Origin: an uncultured Thermoguttaceae bacterium
Lineage (GTDB): Bacteria; Planctomycetota; Planctomycetia; Pirellulales; Thermoguttaceae
Direction of reading: 5' to 3'
Assembly: GCA_937951625.1 (NCBI GenBank)
Contig: CALFBP010000010.1
Location: 62,001-126,000 of the forward strand
DNA length: 64,000 nt
This document shows, one piece after another, positions 46,701 to 56,313 of this stretch. Position 1 is the first letter of the stretch; every line of letters starts with the position of its first letter. The position numbers and the translations under genes were made by a program. Under the pieces are notes generated by a model. The model searched no databases. It saw nothing but the letters and a program-made list of their open reading frames with translations, and had not been told where the DNA came from.

Positions 46701-47738
46701 ATGGCGGCAGAATATCGTTTTTCGTTCGGACCGTGGAATATCCACGAAGGCGCCGACCCGTTCGGTCCCTCGGTGCGCTCGCCCGTGGCCTTCGCCAAAA
46801 AGGTGCGGATGTACAAGAAGCTCGGGTTCGATGCCGTGCAATTTCATGACGACGACGCCGTGCCGGACATGGAACAGCTCGCCCCTGCTCAAATCGTTCG
46901 AAAGGCTGCCGCCGTGAAGCGCTTGCTCGACGGCGAGGGGCTGGTGGCCGAGTTCGTAGCTCCGCGGCTCTGGGAGCATCCCAAAGGCGTGGACGGAGCC
47001 TTTACCTCGAACGATCCCAAGTCCCGTAAATGGGCCCTCGCCCGCAGCGAACGCGCGATCGATATCGCCAACGCGCTGGGAACGAAGATGCTCGTGCTTT
47101 GGCTGGCGCGGGAAGGCACTTACATTCGGGAGTCGAAAAACGCCATCGACGCCCACCGTCACCTTCTGGATGCCTTCAACGACATTTTGGAGTACGATCC
47201 TGAGATCACCATCGCCATTGAGCCGAAGCCGAACGAGCCCATGGATCACGCCTTCTTGCCGACGATCGGCCACGCCTTGGCCATCGGCACGCAAACGGTG
47301 GATCCGAATCGCATGGGCGGCCTGATCGAAACGGCCCATGCCTTGCTCGCCGGGCTCGATCCCTCGGATGAAATGGCCTTCGCCCTATCCATGGGCAAGC
47401 TGTGGAGCGTCCACCTCAATGATCAAAATGGCCTGAAGTTCGATCAGGACAAAACCTTCGGCGCGGCGAACCTCCGCGCGGCCTACAATCAGGTTCGCGT
47501 GTTGGAATTGGGCGGCTATCCGGCAACGGGGCGGTTCGTGGGCCTGGACGTCAAGGCCATGCGGAGCCAGAAGGCCGATGTCGCCACGCGCCACCTCAGC
47601 AACAGCCGTGCTGTTTTTCTCCACCTCTTGGAGAAAGTGCGAACCTTCCCCAAGGATGTCGAGCAGCAATGCATCGCCAATCGGGATTACGAGGCCCTGG
47701 AGCTGGCGGTGCTGGAACATCTGCTGGGCAAGAGCTGA
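46701..47738 (+). CDS. Xylose isomerase homologue with altered metal site
   Basis: A 345-residue TIM-barrel protein with TAAGGAG upstream. It aligns by eye with actinobacterial (class I) XylA: catalytic His in FHDDDAVP, Lys in AIEPKPNEP, Glu/His in IETAHALLAGL, the two Asp in FDQDKTFG and Asp in GLDVKAM. The metal-1 ligand Asp of HIDLNGQ is replaced by His (SVHLNDQNG). It is also some 40 residues shorter than the about 388-residue Streptomyces enzyme. It may isomerise xylose or glucose, or another aldose. Confidence 0.85.
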   Translation: MAAEYRFSFGPWNIHEGADPFGPSVRSPVAFAKKVRMYKKLGFDAVQFHDDDAVPDMEQLAPAQIVRKAAAVKRLLDGEGLVAEFVAPRLWEHPKGVDGAFTSNDPKSRKWALARSERAIDIANALGTKMLVLWLAREGTYIRESKNAIDAHRHLLDAFNDILEYDPEITIAIEPKPNEPMDHAFLPTIGHALAIGTQTVDPNRMGGLIETAHALLAGLDPSDEMAFALSMGKLWSVHLNDQNGLKFDQDKTFGAANLRAAYNQVRVLELGGYPATGRFVGLDVKAMRSQKADVATRHLSNSRAVFLHLLEKVRTFPKDVEQQCIANRDYEALELAVLEHLLGKS

Positions 47739-47818
47739 TCGCCTAAAGAGCCGATCGCTGGTCGGGTCTGCTTTAGGGGTTGGCAGAGAGGAGAACCGCG
47801 TTGGAGACGCGAATTGGG

Positions 47819-47825
47819 AAAGGAG
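47819..47825 (+). promoter_or_regulatory. Shine-Dalgarno deciding the TTG start at 47833
   Basis: AAAGGAG seven bases before TTG 47833. The track start at 47578 lies inside the xylose isomerase gene and is not credible. Confidence 0.65.
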
Positions 47826-47832
47826 CGCTACC

Positions 47833-49485
47833 TTGCTGATTGCGTGCTTCATGCTGACCGTGGTCGCGGCCGCCCAACCATCTCTTCCTCCCGGAACGAT
47901 CGACTGGCCGCAATGGGGCGGCTCCCCCTTGCGCAACAATGTTTCCTCGGCCGGGCCGCTCCCCGTCGCTTGGGACGTAGGCAAGCTGGACCGGAAAACC
48001 AACCGTTGGCTAAATAGCTCGCCGCAAATACGCTGGGTGGCAAGTTTGGGAACCCAGTGCTACGCGACTCCAGTGGTATCAGGCAACCGCGTCTTTTGCG
48101 CGACCAACAATGGCGCCGGGTATTTGGCCCGATATCCCGCCTCGGTAGACCTTGGCTGCCTGCTCTGTTTCGATCGCAGCAACGGCCAATTCCTCTGGCA
48201 GCACTCGGTCGAAAAGCACCCGGGCGGCAAGAATGTCGATTGGCCCGAGGTCGGCATGTGTGCTGCGCCGCTTGTCGAAGGCGATCGGCTCTGGGTGGTG
48301 ACGAACAGGGCCGAGGTCGTTTGTTTGGATGCCGCCGGGGCAGGCAGGGAATCGAAGCCCTTGTGGACGTTCGACATGCCGCGCGAGTTGGGCGTGGCGC
48401 CGCGCTATATGGCGAATTGTTCGGTCACGGCCGCTGGCGACTTGCTTTTGGTTTGCACCTCGAACGGTCGCAGCGTGGATAATCAAATGCCCGCTCCCCA
48501 GGCGCCGAGCTTCATCGCGTTGGACAAAAACACGGGCAAACTGGTCTGGGCCGACGCCTCGCCCGGCGAAAACATTCTCGACGGACAATGGTCGTCGCCG
48601 GCCTTCGCCGTGCTCGGCGGTGTTCCCCAAGCCATCTTCGCGGGTGGCGACGGCTGGGTGTATGGCTTCGAGCTGCCACGATCTCCGGATCGCAAGCCCC
48701 AACTCCTCTGGCGATTCGACTGCAATCCGAAAGAGTCGGTATGGGAGGGGTCTGGCTCGGGCGACCGCAACACGATCGTGGCCACGCCGGTGGTGTGCGA
48801 TGGGCGCGTGTATGTGGCCACGGGCCAGGACCCAGAGTCCGGCGAGGGCCAGGCCGATCTCTGGTGCATCGATCCTACCCGGCGAGGCGACACCAGCGCC
48901 ATGCTGGCTGTCGATCGCGAGGGAAAGCCGCTCGGCCCCCGCCTTCGCCAGGCTGTCAACCCCGAGGCTGGCGAAAAGACGGTCCCCAATCCCAACTCGG
49001 CCGCCATCTGGCATTACCGGGGAAGCAAGGCCCCGGGAGCGGAACGCGCCGAAGCATACGAGGAGGCGGCCGTGGGCGGGGGCGGTGTGAATGAGGAGTT
49101 CCAAGGCGTCTTCCACCGCTCGCTGGGGTCGCCGACGATCCATGATGGCCTCTTAGTGATCGGCGATCATGCAGGCTTGGTCCATTGCTTGGACGCGAAA
49201 ACCGGCCGGGCGTATTGGACCTGCGATCTGCAATCGGCCATCTGGGGTTCGCCGCTGGTGGCCGACGGAAAGATTTACCTCGGCGACGAGGACGGAGACG
49301 TGGTCGTCTTCGCCTTGAACAAAAAACTTACGATCCTTGGTAAGAACAATGTCGGCGGGCCGGTCCACAGCACGCCGGTGGCCGTCGGCCGCACGTTATA
49401 TGTCTCCACGGCGACACACCTATTCGCCATCGGCGAAGAACAAAAGTCGCAGCAAGCCGCGTCGCCTGGTCCAAACGCCCCTTGA
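47833..49485 (+). CDS. Secreted PQQ-like beta-propeller protein
   Basis: A 550-residue protein starting at TTG. The leader LLIACFMLTVVAAAQP looks like a signal peptide, followed by WPQWGGSPLRNN, the usual start of planctomycete PQQ-like proteins. Repeats of the propeller pattern are clear: ATPVVSGNRVF, AAPLVEGDRLWVV, ATPVVCDGRVYVATG, GSPTIHDGLLVIGDHAG, GSPLVADGKIYLGDEDG and STPVAVGRTLYVST. No quinone-dehydrogenase active-site motif is seen, so it is more likely a binding or scaffolding protein than an alcohol dehydrogenase. Confidence 0.88.
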   Translation: MLIACFMLTVVAAAQPSLPPGTIDWPQWGGSPLRNNVSSAGPLPVAWDVGKLDRKTNRWLNSSPQIRWVASLGTQCYATPVVSGNRVFCATNNGAGYLARYPASVDLGCLLCFDRSNGQFLWQHSVEKHPGGKNVDWPEVGMCAAPLVEGDRLWVVTNRAEVVCLDAAGAGRESKPLWTFDMPRELGVAPRYMANCSVTAAGDLLLVCTSNGRSVDNQMPAPQAPSFIALDKNTGKLVWADASPGENILDGQWSSPAFAVLGGVPQAIFAGGDGWVYGFELPRSPDRKPQLLWRFDCNPKESVWEGSGSGDRNTIVATPVVCDGRVYVATGQDPESGEGQADLWCIDPTRRGDTSAMLAVDREGKPLGPRLRQAVNPEAGEKTVPNPNSAAIWHYRGSKAPGAERAEAYEEAAVGGGGVNEEFQGVFHRSLGSPTIHDGLLVIGDHAGLVHCLDAKTGRAYWTCDLQSAIWGSPLVADGKIYLGDEDGDVVVFALNKKLTILGKNNVGGPVHSTPVAVGRTLYVSTATHLFAIGEEQKSQQAASPGPNAP

Positions 49486-49603
49486 CGCCGTTCAACATCG
49501 AAGCTCGATCACTTTATTGCTTTTTCTCACCTGACGGACGCAAAGGACCGCTCGACGGATTTTCCCCTCTCAACGAACTGCTCGACACGAGGTATCCAAA
49601 AAA

Positions 49604-50191
49604 ATGACCGACCCGCTCAATAGGAACGAATTCCTCGTCAAGGAGCACGTGGGTCTGTTCAAGGCCGCCAATAATTACGACATTTTCGATCCGGAGTCGG
49701 GCGAGAAGATCATGGAGTGCCGGGAAGAGAACCTGGGCCTGTTCACCAAGATCTTTCGCTTCAGCGACTACAAGCGGATGACGCCTTTCGACATCCGCGT
49801 GCGCACCCTCGAGGGAAAACAGGTGGTTCGCGTCACCCGCGGCGTCACCCTCTTTCGATCCAACGTGAAAGTGTTCGATGACAGGGATGAGGAGATTGGT
49901 GGCTTCCGGCAAAAGTTGTGGTCCATCGGAGGACGGTTCGACGTTTTGGACCGCTCGGGTCAAGCGGTCTGCTCGCTGAAGGGCAAATGGACCGGCTGGG
50001 AGTTCGCATTCGTCCGCGATGAATTGGAGCTTGCCCGAGTAACGAAGAAGTGGGTCGGACTGGGCAAGGAAATGTTCACGACGGCCGACACGTACATGCT
50101 GAGCATTTCGCCCGAGGTCCCGCCCAATAGCGCCATCCGCCGACTCATCCTCGCCGCCGTGATGTGCATCGACATGGTGCTGAAGGAATAA
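49604..50191 (+). CDS. LURP-one-related / scramblase-like protein
   Basis: A 195-residue protein with the tubby-like beta-barrel plus central helix expected of the LURP-one/phospholipid scramblase fold: FLVKEHVGLFKAANNYDIFDPESGEKI, FDIRVRTLEGKQVVRVTRG, SNVKVFDDRDEEIGGFRQK, FDVLDRSGQAVCSLKGKW and a C-terminal hydrophobic helix (IRRLILAAVMCIDMVL). Function in bacteria is poorly known. It is a single gene, convergent with the next. Confidence 0.82.
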   Translation: MTDPLNRNEFLVKEHVGLFKAANNYDIFDPESGEKIMECREENLGLFTKIFRFSDYKRMTPFDIRVRTLEGKQVVRVTRGVTLFRSNVKVFDDRDEEIGGFRQKLWSIGGRFDVLDRSGQAVCSLKGKWTGWEFAFVRDELELARVTKKWVGLGKEMFTTADTYMLSISPEVPPNSAIRRLILAAVMCIDMVLKE

Positions 50192-50359
50192 AAAGCCGCT
50201 CTGGCGTCGGCCAAGTCCTCGGCGACGCGAGGGTGGGAACGTCGAAGGGCGCGGCGATTCAGGCCGCCCTCTTTCCCGGGGCCCCTGATCTACGAAACGC
50301 ACGATGGACGACCGCGGTCTGACCCGTTTTGCCAATTGATTGCTAGCGAGGGCCGGCCT

Positions 50360-51541
50360 TCATTCCGGCGCGCCGAGAAATCCCTCGTGGAAAAACACCG
50401 GTTTGAAACCGTGCTCCGTCACCCAGCGGATCGCCGTGTCGAGGCGTTTCGGGTGGTCGGGCAAATAAAGGTGATAGAACGGCCAGAAGTACTGCTCGTG
50501 CGTGAAGAGGTCCATGATTTCCGCTGTGTTGGGGTCTTGGAGTTGCGGTTCCAGGGTTGCCACGACGCGATCCACCGGCACGTTGTTGCAGACGATATCC
50601 ACCCGGGAGAACACAATCCCGCTGGAGAAATCCATCCAGGCATCGTGCCGCGAGAGATACTCGGAAATCTCGTCGCTGAAGCGGTAATTGACGTCGTACT
50701 TGCCGTTGTACTTGAAGTAGCCGCTCAACGCGCGAACGCCGCGGCTGGCGAGCGGCTTGAGCGCGCTTTGGCGGGTCATTCCCCAATGGATGACGGTGGG
50801 GGGAGCGTAGGTCTCAGGACCCGCGAAACGATGAATCTGCTCGGCCACCTGATCGAGGTCGGCCAGCAGCTTTTCCGGCGGGGCGTCCTGATAGGGCCGG
50901 GGCGGCTGGTCGGCCCAGGCGTGGAAGGCCAACTTCAACCAGTGGGCGTTGTCTTTCCACTCGCCCCGATAGCGGTCGGGGAATTGGGGCAGATGGAAAT
51001 CGGCGCCGTCGGTGTAGTAGATGTTCACGGTGAACTTCGCGCCGTAGGCGGTGTTGAGATCCTTGAGCATCTTCAAGTACCAGCTATCGAACAGCGAGCG
51101 GTAGCCCTTCTGGGCGATGTCGCGAAGGAAGAAGACGTTGTCGTCGATGGAGAAACGATAGCGGGGCATCGAGTGCTTATCCCAACGGACCTTGACGCGG
51201 GCCTCCCCCCGGCCCGACGGCCCTTCGGCCATGGCCACGATTTCGGTCACCGGCTGGCTGAGCACCAGGGGGACGGAAAACTGACCGTTTCGGCACTCGG
51301 CCGGTTGGCCGTTGACCGTGACCCGCTCGGCCTTCGCCTGGCCGCGAACGCGGATCTTCAGTCCCCCGTCGACCGCCTCGCCATGCCGCCGGTTGAGCAC
51401 AGCCCCATGGAACGGTTCTTCGATACGAATGGCGTCGGGCGACGTGCTCTCGCCTGCCGCCGCGGCTCGGAATGTTTCGGAACCAACCCACCAGCTTGCC
51501 GCCGCGGCCGCCGCGCCCGTTAGAAGTTCTCTACGTTGCAT
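50360..51541 (-). CDS. Tat-exported protein with polysaccharide-deacetylase-like barrel
   Basis: A 393-residue protein from the ATG at 51541 (AAGGGGA upstream). The leader QRRELLTGAAAAAASWWVG is a short twin-arginine-type signal. An Ig-like beta domain follows (about 45-125, AVDGGLKIRVRGQAKAERVTVNG). Then a domain begins RYRFSIDDNVFFLRDIAQKGYRSLFDSWYLKML with VNIYYTDGADFH and ends FKPVFFHEGFLG, resembling glycoside hydrolase/deacetylase barrels that open with a metal-binding Asp. The exact family and substrate are not recognised. Confidence 0.75.
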   Translation of the reverse strand: MQRRELLTGAAAAAASWWVGSETFRAAAAGESTSPDAIRIEEPFHGAVLNRRHGEAVDGGLKIRVRGQAKAERVTVNGQPAECRNGQFSVPLVLSQPVTEIVAMAEGPSGRGEARVKVRWDKHSMPRYRFSIDDNVFFLRDIAQKGYRSLFDSWYLKMLKDLNTAYGAKFTVNIYYTDGADFHLPQFPDRYRGEWKDNAHWLKLAFHAWADQPPRPYQDAPPEKLLADLDQVAEQIHRFAGPETYAPPTVIHWGMTRQSALKPLASRGVRALSGYFKYNGKYDVNYRFSDEISEYLSRHDAWMDFSSGIVFSRVDIVCNNVPVDRVVATLEPQLQDPNTAEIMDLFTHEQYFWPFYHLYLPDHPKRLDTAIRWVTEHGFKPVFFHEGFLGAPE

Positions 51542-51683
51542 CGCACGTCCCCTTGGATGACCTTGGTCAAACGCAGGCGGTGTTGCTCGATCCGACTGAG
51601 CCACCGCCGTTTTGAAACAAGCCCTGCCGGGTTACGGTAGCAACCCGGCAAGTCTCACGCAAGCGCCCGGCCCCACTTAGTTG

Positions 51684-52622
51684 TTAGGTTGCGGGGCGGC
51701 GAGGGGGGAATATCGCGCGGTGATAAGCGCTATACGCCTCGGTGCGCAGATGCGACAGCAAGTGGTGTCCCCGCCGCCGGGCGCGTTCAGCGCGGAGCGC
51801 GGCCAAGTCGATCGGCCCCACCACGATCCGCTCTCCAGGGCCTGGTTCGGCCTGGGCCAGGATGCGGCCGTCGTAATCGACGATCATGCTCCCGCCCGGC
51901 CAGCTAAAGGGCGGGTAGTTCTTCAAACTCGACGCCTGATTGCAGGCCACCACGTAGGCCATGTTCTCGATCGCCCGAACCCGGTTGACCAGCGGCCACC
52001 ACTCCAAAGGCTCGGCCGAACCCCATGGATCCATGTACGCCGACACCCGCACCAACACTTCCGCCCCAGCCAGGGCCAGTTGCCGAATCGCCTCGGGAAA
52101 CAGCCAATCATAGCAAATGGCCGCTCCGAGCTTGCCGATTTCGGTGTCGGCCACGGGAAAGACCGGCTCGTCGTAGCCGGGCAGGTCGTGCGGGCTGGTG
52201 GATACCTCCCAAGGAATCCACGGGTGGACCTTGCGGTATTTCGCGATGATTCCCTCAGGGCCGATCAAACAGGACGTGTTGAACACGTGGCCGGGCCAAC
52301 GCGGGTCCGATTCCAAAAACGTTCCCGCCTGAATGTATACGCCCAAGGCTCGGGCCTTTTCCTGGTATCGGGCCGTATGCTCGTTGGGGATCGGAACGGC
52401 CAGCGATTCCAACAACTCGCCGGCGGTCAGGTAGATGGGGGCGGCATGGCAAAACTCGGGAAACACGACCAGCCGTACCTCGAAAAATGGTTCATAGCCC
52501 AAAACCGCGTGCTCGATCATCTCCAGCATCCGATCCACGTTGCGGTGGATTTGATCGCGGTGGGTCGGTTGGGGATGGTCGGTCTGGCACACCGCGGCGT
52601 AGTAACGTTCCGGGCTAGGCAT
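51684..52622 (-). CDS. Carbon-nitrogen hydrolase (nitrilase superfamily), cytoplasmic
   Basis: A 312-residue enzyme with the complete triad: Glu in VVFPEFCH, Lys in AKYRKVHPW and Cys in AAICYDWLFPEA. NHTARYQ-like and WWPLVNRVRAIENMAYVVACNQ segments match aliphatic amidase/carbamoylase-like members. There is no signal peptide, unlike the other nitrilase in this window. It likely hydrolyses a small amide or ureido compound. It follows the RNase D gene on the same strand, with 68 bases between. Confidence 0.9.
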   Translation of the reverse strand: MPSPERYYAAVCQTDHPQPTHRDQIHRNVDRMLEMIEHAVLGYEPFFEVRLVVFPEFCHAAPIYLTAGELLESLAVPIPNEHTARYQEKARALGVYIQAGTFLESDPRWPGHVFNTSCLIGPEGIIAKYRKVHPWIPWEVSTSPHDLPGYDEPVFPVADTEIGKLGAAICYDWLFPEAIRQLALAGAEVLVRVSAYMDPWGSAEPLEWWPLVNRVRAIENMAYVVACNQASSLKNYPPFSWPGGSMIVDYDGRILAQAEPGPGERIVVGPIDLAALRAERARRRGHHLLSHLRTEAYSAYHRAIFPPRRPAT

Positions 52623-52690
52623 GGTTTGGGCGACTGCGATCTCTCAAAATGTGAACAAGCAAAACCCGCTTGCCGCGTTCGGCGAAGCGC

Positions 52691-53875
52691 TCAATCCGAA
52701 CAGCAACGATCGAGGACCAGCGGCGATTCGGCGTTTGGGTCTCCTACGCGCACACTGATCTTACCGGCCAGTAAGTCGTCGAAAAGGTTGCCGACCACTT
52801 GGGCCCGCCAGCCTCGGGCCAATCGGGGCTGGCGGCGGGTGCGGCCGCGGTCGAGGCGATAAGCGATCCATTCCCGGATGTCGTTGGGCGTGCCTACCAG
52901 CGGCGGAGCAATCTCTTTCTCCCGACACACGCTCCCTAAAGCCGCGTAAAGAAATTGGCCTAACACCGACATTTGCGGCAAGTTGTCCGGGCGCGTGCTG
53001 GTCGGCCAGTCGTCCTCAGCGAGGTCCAGGCCCCGCTGGATGGCCTCGGCGATCTTAGGCAACTCGCGTTTGAGGTCCGAGCGATCCAGCCCCCGCACGG
53101 CTGCGATCCGCTGGATTTCCGCCGTTTCTCGCCTGGCGAGTTCCACCAGCAAGTCGTCGCGGAGGACACGGCGAGCTGGGCAGTTGCGCTGTTGGGCCTC
53201 GGCCTCGCGCCAGCGCCACAATTCGCGGACAATCGCCAGGCTGCGTCCTTTCAGACCCGAGTTGCCCGACACCCGACGCCACCGCTCTTGCGACATCGCC
53301 CACTGAACCTCTTCGACCACCAATGCCATTTCTTCGGCAACCCAGGCTTGCCGTTGGAGCCTCGTAAGTCGAGACTCCAATTCCTCGCGGAGCGCCGGAA
53401 GATACCGAATGTCATCCAAGGCGTATTGGATCTGGCGGCGCGACAAGGGCCTTTGGCGCCAATCGGTCCGCGTTTCGGCCTTGTTGGGTTTTTGGCCCAA
53501 CAGTTTCGAGATCAGGGTTCCGTAACCTGCCGGATACTCGATACCCACCAGTCCGGCCACGATCTGCACGTCGAACAGACCTGCCGGCGGGCGTCCCACC
53601 GCGTGGAAGCAGAACTCCAATTCCCCGCGCCCGGCGTGAACGATCGTTTCGTGCCCCGGTCGGGCAATCGCCTCCCAAAACGGCTTGAGATCCTTCACGG
53701 CCAGGGGATCGATCAACGCCAGCTCGCCATCGACCGCCACTTGCACCAGACAAAGCACCGGCCGATACGTCCGTTCGGACACGAACTCAGTGTCCAAGGC
53801 AATCTGTTTGGCTTGGGCCAGTTGCTGGCAGAACCCGGCCAATCGTTCCGGGGTGCAAATGTTAAGATGCGACAC
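52691..53875 (-). CDS. rnd: Ribonuclease D
   Basis: A 394-residue 3'-5' exoribonuclease trimming structured RNAs such as tRNA precursors. The DEDDy exonuclease motifs are ALDTEFVSERTY (Exo I), VHAGRGELEFC (Exo II) and QYALDDIRYLPAL (Exo III with the Tyr). A first HRDC domain spans about 205-285 and a second, more divergent helical region ends the protein. Length is close to E. coli RNase D (375). Confidence 0.93.
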   Translation of the reverse strand: MSHLNICTPERLAGFCQQLAQAKQIALDTEFVSERTYRPVLCLVQVAVDGELALIDPLAVKDLKPFWEAIARPGHETIVHAGRGELEFCFHAVGRPPAGLFDVQIVAGLVGIEYPAGYGTLISKLLGQKPNKAETRTDWRQRPLSRRQIQYALDDIRYLPALREELESRLTRLQRQAWVAEEMALVVEEVQWAMSQERWRRVSGNSGLKGRSLAIVRELWRWREAEAQQRNCPARRVLRDDLLVELARRETAEIQRIAAVRGLDRSDLKRELPKIAEAIQRGLDLAEDDWPTSTRPDNLPQMSVLGQFLYAALGSVCREKEIAPPLVGTPNDIREWIAYRLDRGRTRRQPRLARGWRAQVVGNLFDDLLAGKISVRVGDPNAESPLVLDRCCSD

Positions 53876-54051
53876 GGAGGCGAGAGAGGAAGTCTAAAGG
53901 CAACAGCGGCAACCAAATCGCTCAAAATCTTCAGCAATGCCTTAGTTTTCGTCATTCGAGGGGGGCTGTCAAGCACGGATGACAAGCTCCCCCAGATAAA
54001 CTTCCTCAGGACGCTGCGCTTCTTCGGTCTGGGCAAACAACGTGAAGCCGA

Positions 54052-54516
54052 TCACTCGCCAACCAATTGACGCACGATGGCCAGTGCCTCGGCAACATGC
54101 CGTTCCGCGGCGAATTGCGCGCTAAAAACGTGGCGCACGATCCCCTCTTTGTCGATGACGAAGGTGACCCGGCCAGGAAGCAATCCTAAAGTCTTCGGTA
54201 CCCCGAAGGCCTTGCGAATACTTCCATCTTTGTCGGACAGCAAAGTATAGGGTAATCGGTGGCTGCCCACAAACGCTTGGTGGCTCTCCCGGGAATCGGC
54301 ACTCACCCCGATCACCTCCGCCCCTGCTTGGGCGAAGTCTTTATAAGCATCTCGAAAGCTGCAAGCCTCTTTGGTGCAAATCGGGCTGCCATTCTTGGGG
54401 TAAAAGAAAAGAACGATTGACTTGATGCCCCGAAAGTCGCTCAGGGCCACGCGTCGGCCATCCTGAGCGAGTCCCACAATGTCTGGAGCACGATCTCCGA
54501 CTCGAATCGCCGCCAT
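54052..54516 (-). CDS. bcp: Bcp/PrxQ-type peroxiredoxin
   Basis: A 154-residue thiol peroxidase from the ATG at 54516 (AGGGA upstream); the track's longer TTG start is less likely. IRVGDRAPDIVGLAQDG opens the AhpC/TSA fold. FYPKNGSPICTKEACSFRD carries the peroxidatic Cys and, five residues later, the resolving Cys of the atypical two-Cys PrxQ type. ADSRESHQAFVGSHRLPYTLLSDKDG follows in family order. It should reduce H2O2 and organic peroxides using thioredoxin. Confidence 0.93.
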   Translation of the reverse strand: MAAIRVGDRAPDIVGLAQDGRRVALSDFRGIKSIVLFFYPKNGSPICTKEACSFRDAYKDFAQAGAEVIGVSADSRESHQAFVGSHRLPYTLLSDKDGSIRKAFGVPKTLGLLPGRVTFVIDKEGIVRHVFSAQFAAERHVAEALAIVRQLVGE

Positions 54517-54809
54517 CAGTCCGGTCCCTCGCTCTGCATGCTTCAAGACTTGGTCTGCCGTCCCGGTCCCTCGACGAATAATGCCAGGGAGCTTTCCTAG
54601 CAATGTTGTATGAAAAAAGCGGACTCACCGCCAACCTGAATTAGTTCAAAACGGATTGCTCGGCCATGAAGCAAAAATTACCCTGAGCGAGGGGTGGCCC
54701 TGTTGGCCCCGGTTGGCAATCATTACATACACTGCGTGGCTTTTATGTTTCCAAGTTGGTTTCCACCGCTTTTTAGCTCCATCGAGACCCCACTCAACAC
54801 GAGTTTAAG

Positions 54810-55685
54810 ATGAGCTCAACGAAAGAGTTTCTCGCGGATGAACGCATGCACTGCATGGAAGTTTGGGGGGGCAATGTCCGGGTGGAGAAACACTTTCACA
54901 CGATCGGTCTGGACGTATGGGTATCGTGTCAGCCTTACGGAGATTCATTGGCGGGGGGGGACGTGTACTACCTTTCATCCTGCGCTTCGGGCAGGATTAC
55001 CCGAATTCTGCTCGCCGACGTCAGCGGCCACGGAGAACGTGTGGCTGACGTCGCCATGGGACTTCGCGACCTGATGCGGCGGAACGTCAATGTGATCAAC
55101 AATCGCCGCTTCGTGGAGGCGATGAATCAGCAATTCTCGGCCTCCAACGGTTCCGGACGCTTCGCTACGGCGGTGGTCCATTCGTATTTTGCACCGACCC
55201 AGTCGCTCTCGCTTTGCAACGCAGGTCACCCAAGTCCATTCATTTATCGCGCCGCACGTCGGGCGTGGACCACCCTCGATCTTGCCGCAAACCCGGAAGG
55301 GGTTCCCGACCGGCCATCCGACGTGCCGCTCGGGATTTTAGAACAAGTCGGCTATCGGGAGGTCACAACCCGACTGGAGATTGGCGACCGCGTGTTGAGC
55401 TATACGGATGCATTCATCGAAGCCCGAGGGGCGAACGGCGACTTGTTGGGCACGGACGGGCTGTTGCAAATCGTCAATTCAATCAGCGAGGTTGACCTTC
55501 ACGCCTTTTTGCCTGCACTGGTCGATGCGATGCAGGCGCTGCACCGCGACAACTTGTCGCGCGACGATGCCACCCTGATCTTGTTTTGTGCCAATGGAAC
55601 GCGGACCCTGCTCCGAGATGACCTTTTGGCGCCGTTCCGGTTGCTGCGACAACCGAGGGATGCTTCCCGCATCGAGACGCCGTAA
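54810..55685 (+). CDS. SpoIIE/PP2C-type serine phosphatase without sensor domain
   Basis: A 291-residue phosphatase domain protein. The metal-binding motifs GDSLAGGDVYYL, ILLADVSGHGE, NAGHPSPFIYR, YTDAFIEARGANGDLLG and RDDATLILF are those of RsbU/SpoIIE phosphatases. These dephosphorylate anti-anti-sigma factors to switch on a sigma factor, or control other phosphoproteins. There is no PAS, GAF, HAMP or receiver domain in front and no anti-sigma gene beside it, so its input and partner are unknown. Confidence 0.9.
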   Translation: MSSTKEFLADERMHCMEVWGGNVRVEKHFHTIGLDVWVSCQPYGDSLAGGDVYYLSSCASGRITRILLADVSGHGERVADVAMGLRDLMRRNVNVINNRRFVEAMNQQFSASNGSGRFATAVVHSYFAPTQSLSLCNAGHPSPFIYRAARRAWTTLDLAANPEGVPDRPSDVPLGILEQVGYREVTTRLEIGDRVLSYTDAFIEARGANGDLLGTDGLLQIVNSISEVDLHAFLPALVDAMQALHRDNLSRDDATLILFCANGTRTLLRDDLLAPFRLLRQPRDASRIETP

Positions 55686-56313
55686 CCGGGCCTCCGAGGC
55701 GCCACTCTCGCCATGTTCTGCTCTCGTCACGAGTTTCAGTGCAAAGCTTTTCTTTCGGTGAATTTTGCGGTAGCGACCCGTAGGATCTTGAGGGTTATCG
55801 CCTGACCGAGAATTACCGATCATTATGCCTGCATCCGCGCCGATGAATTGCTGAGGCTTATGGGCGATCGTTTGGGGCTGGGCGAGCCCCGTCAATGCGG
55901 CGCCCATCACGATGGTAAATACCGCTTCGTCACGGGAGACCCATTTTCCGTCGGCTTTTACCCATGATTCAAGAGTCAACCGGCTTGGGGGGGAAGAATC
56001 GGCCGCGGAGTGTGGATTTAGCACGGATCGCGGAACGGTCAGGGCTGAATGTTCGTTTCATCTTAAGCCGTCTGCAATGCCGTGGCTCTTGCGCGAAGAA
56101 AGGGTAGGGCGGAAATGCGGGTGGAAAGGGGATAGCCAACATGCTTTTTATGCAGTTTTGCAGTTTTGCAGTTTTTTAGTTTTTTCTCGACGAGGAACTG
56201 CTATTGGCCTTGTGGATCGAGCGTAGTATGCTCCGACGAACCGTCTCGACGGTGAACGCGATGCACAGTGGTGCTTATTTGATCTAGATTGCCTATTTTG
56301 GATCGAAAGCGAA
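55686..56313. other. Long intergenic region with a short tandem repeat
   Basis: A 628-base gap. On the minus strand a frame (part of track 55479-56024) reads ESWVKADGKWVSRDEAVF and then TIVMGAALTGLAQPQ, more protein-like than most shadows, but it runs into the opposite strand of the phosphatase gene and has no Shine-Dalgarno; it may be a relic. A tandem repeat lies at 56152-56175. A weak promoter candidate for the next gene, TTGGCC (56204-56209) and TATGCT (56227-56232), has a 17-base spacer. Confidence 0.4.
56152..56175. repeat. Three tandem copies of GCAGTTTT
   Basis: Three exact 8-base copies followed by further T-rich sequence. They could arise by slippage; no function is inferred. Confidence 0.8.
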
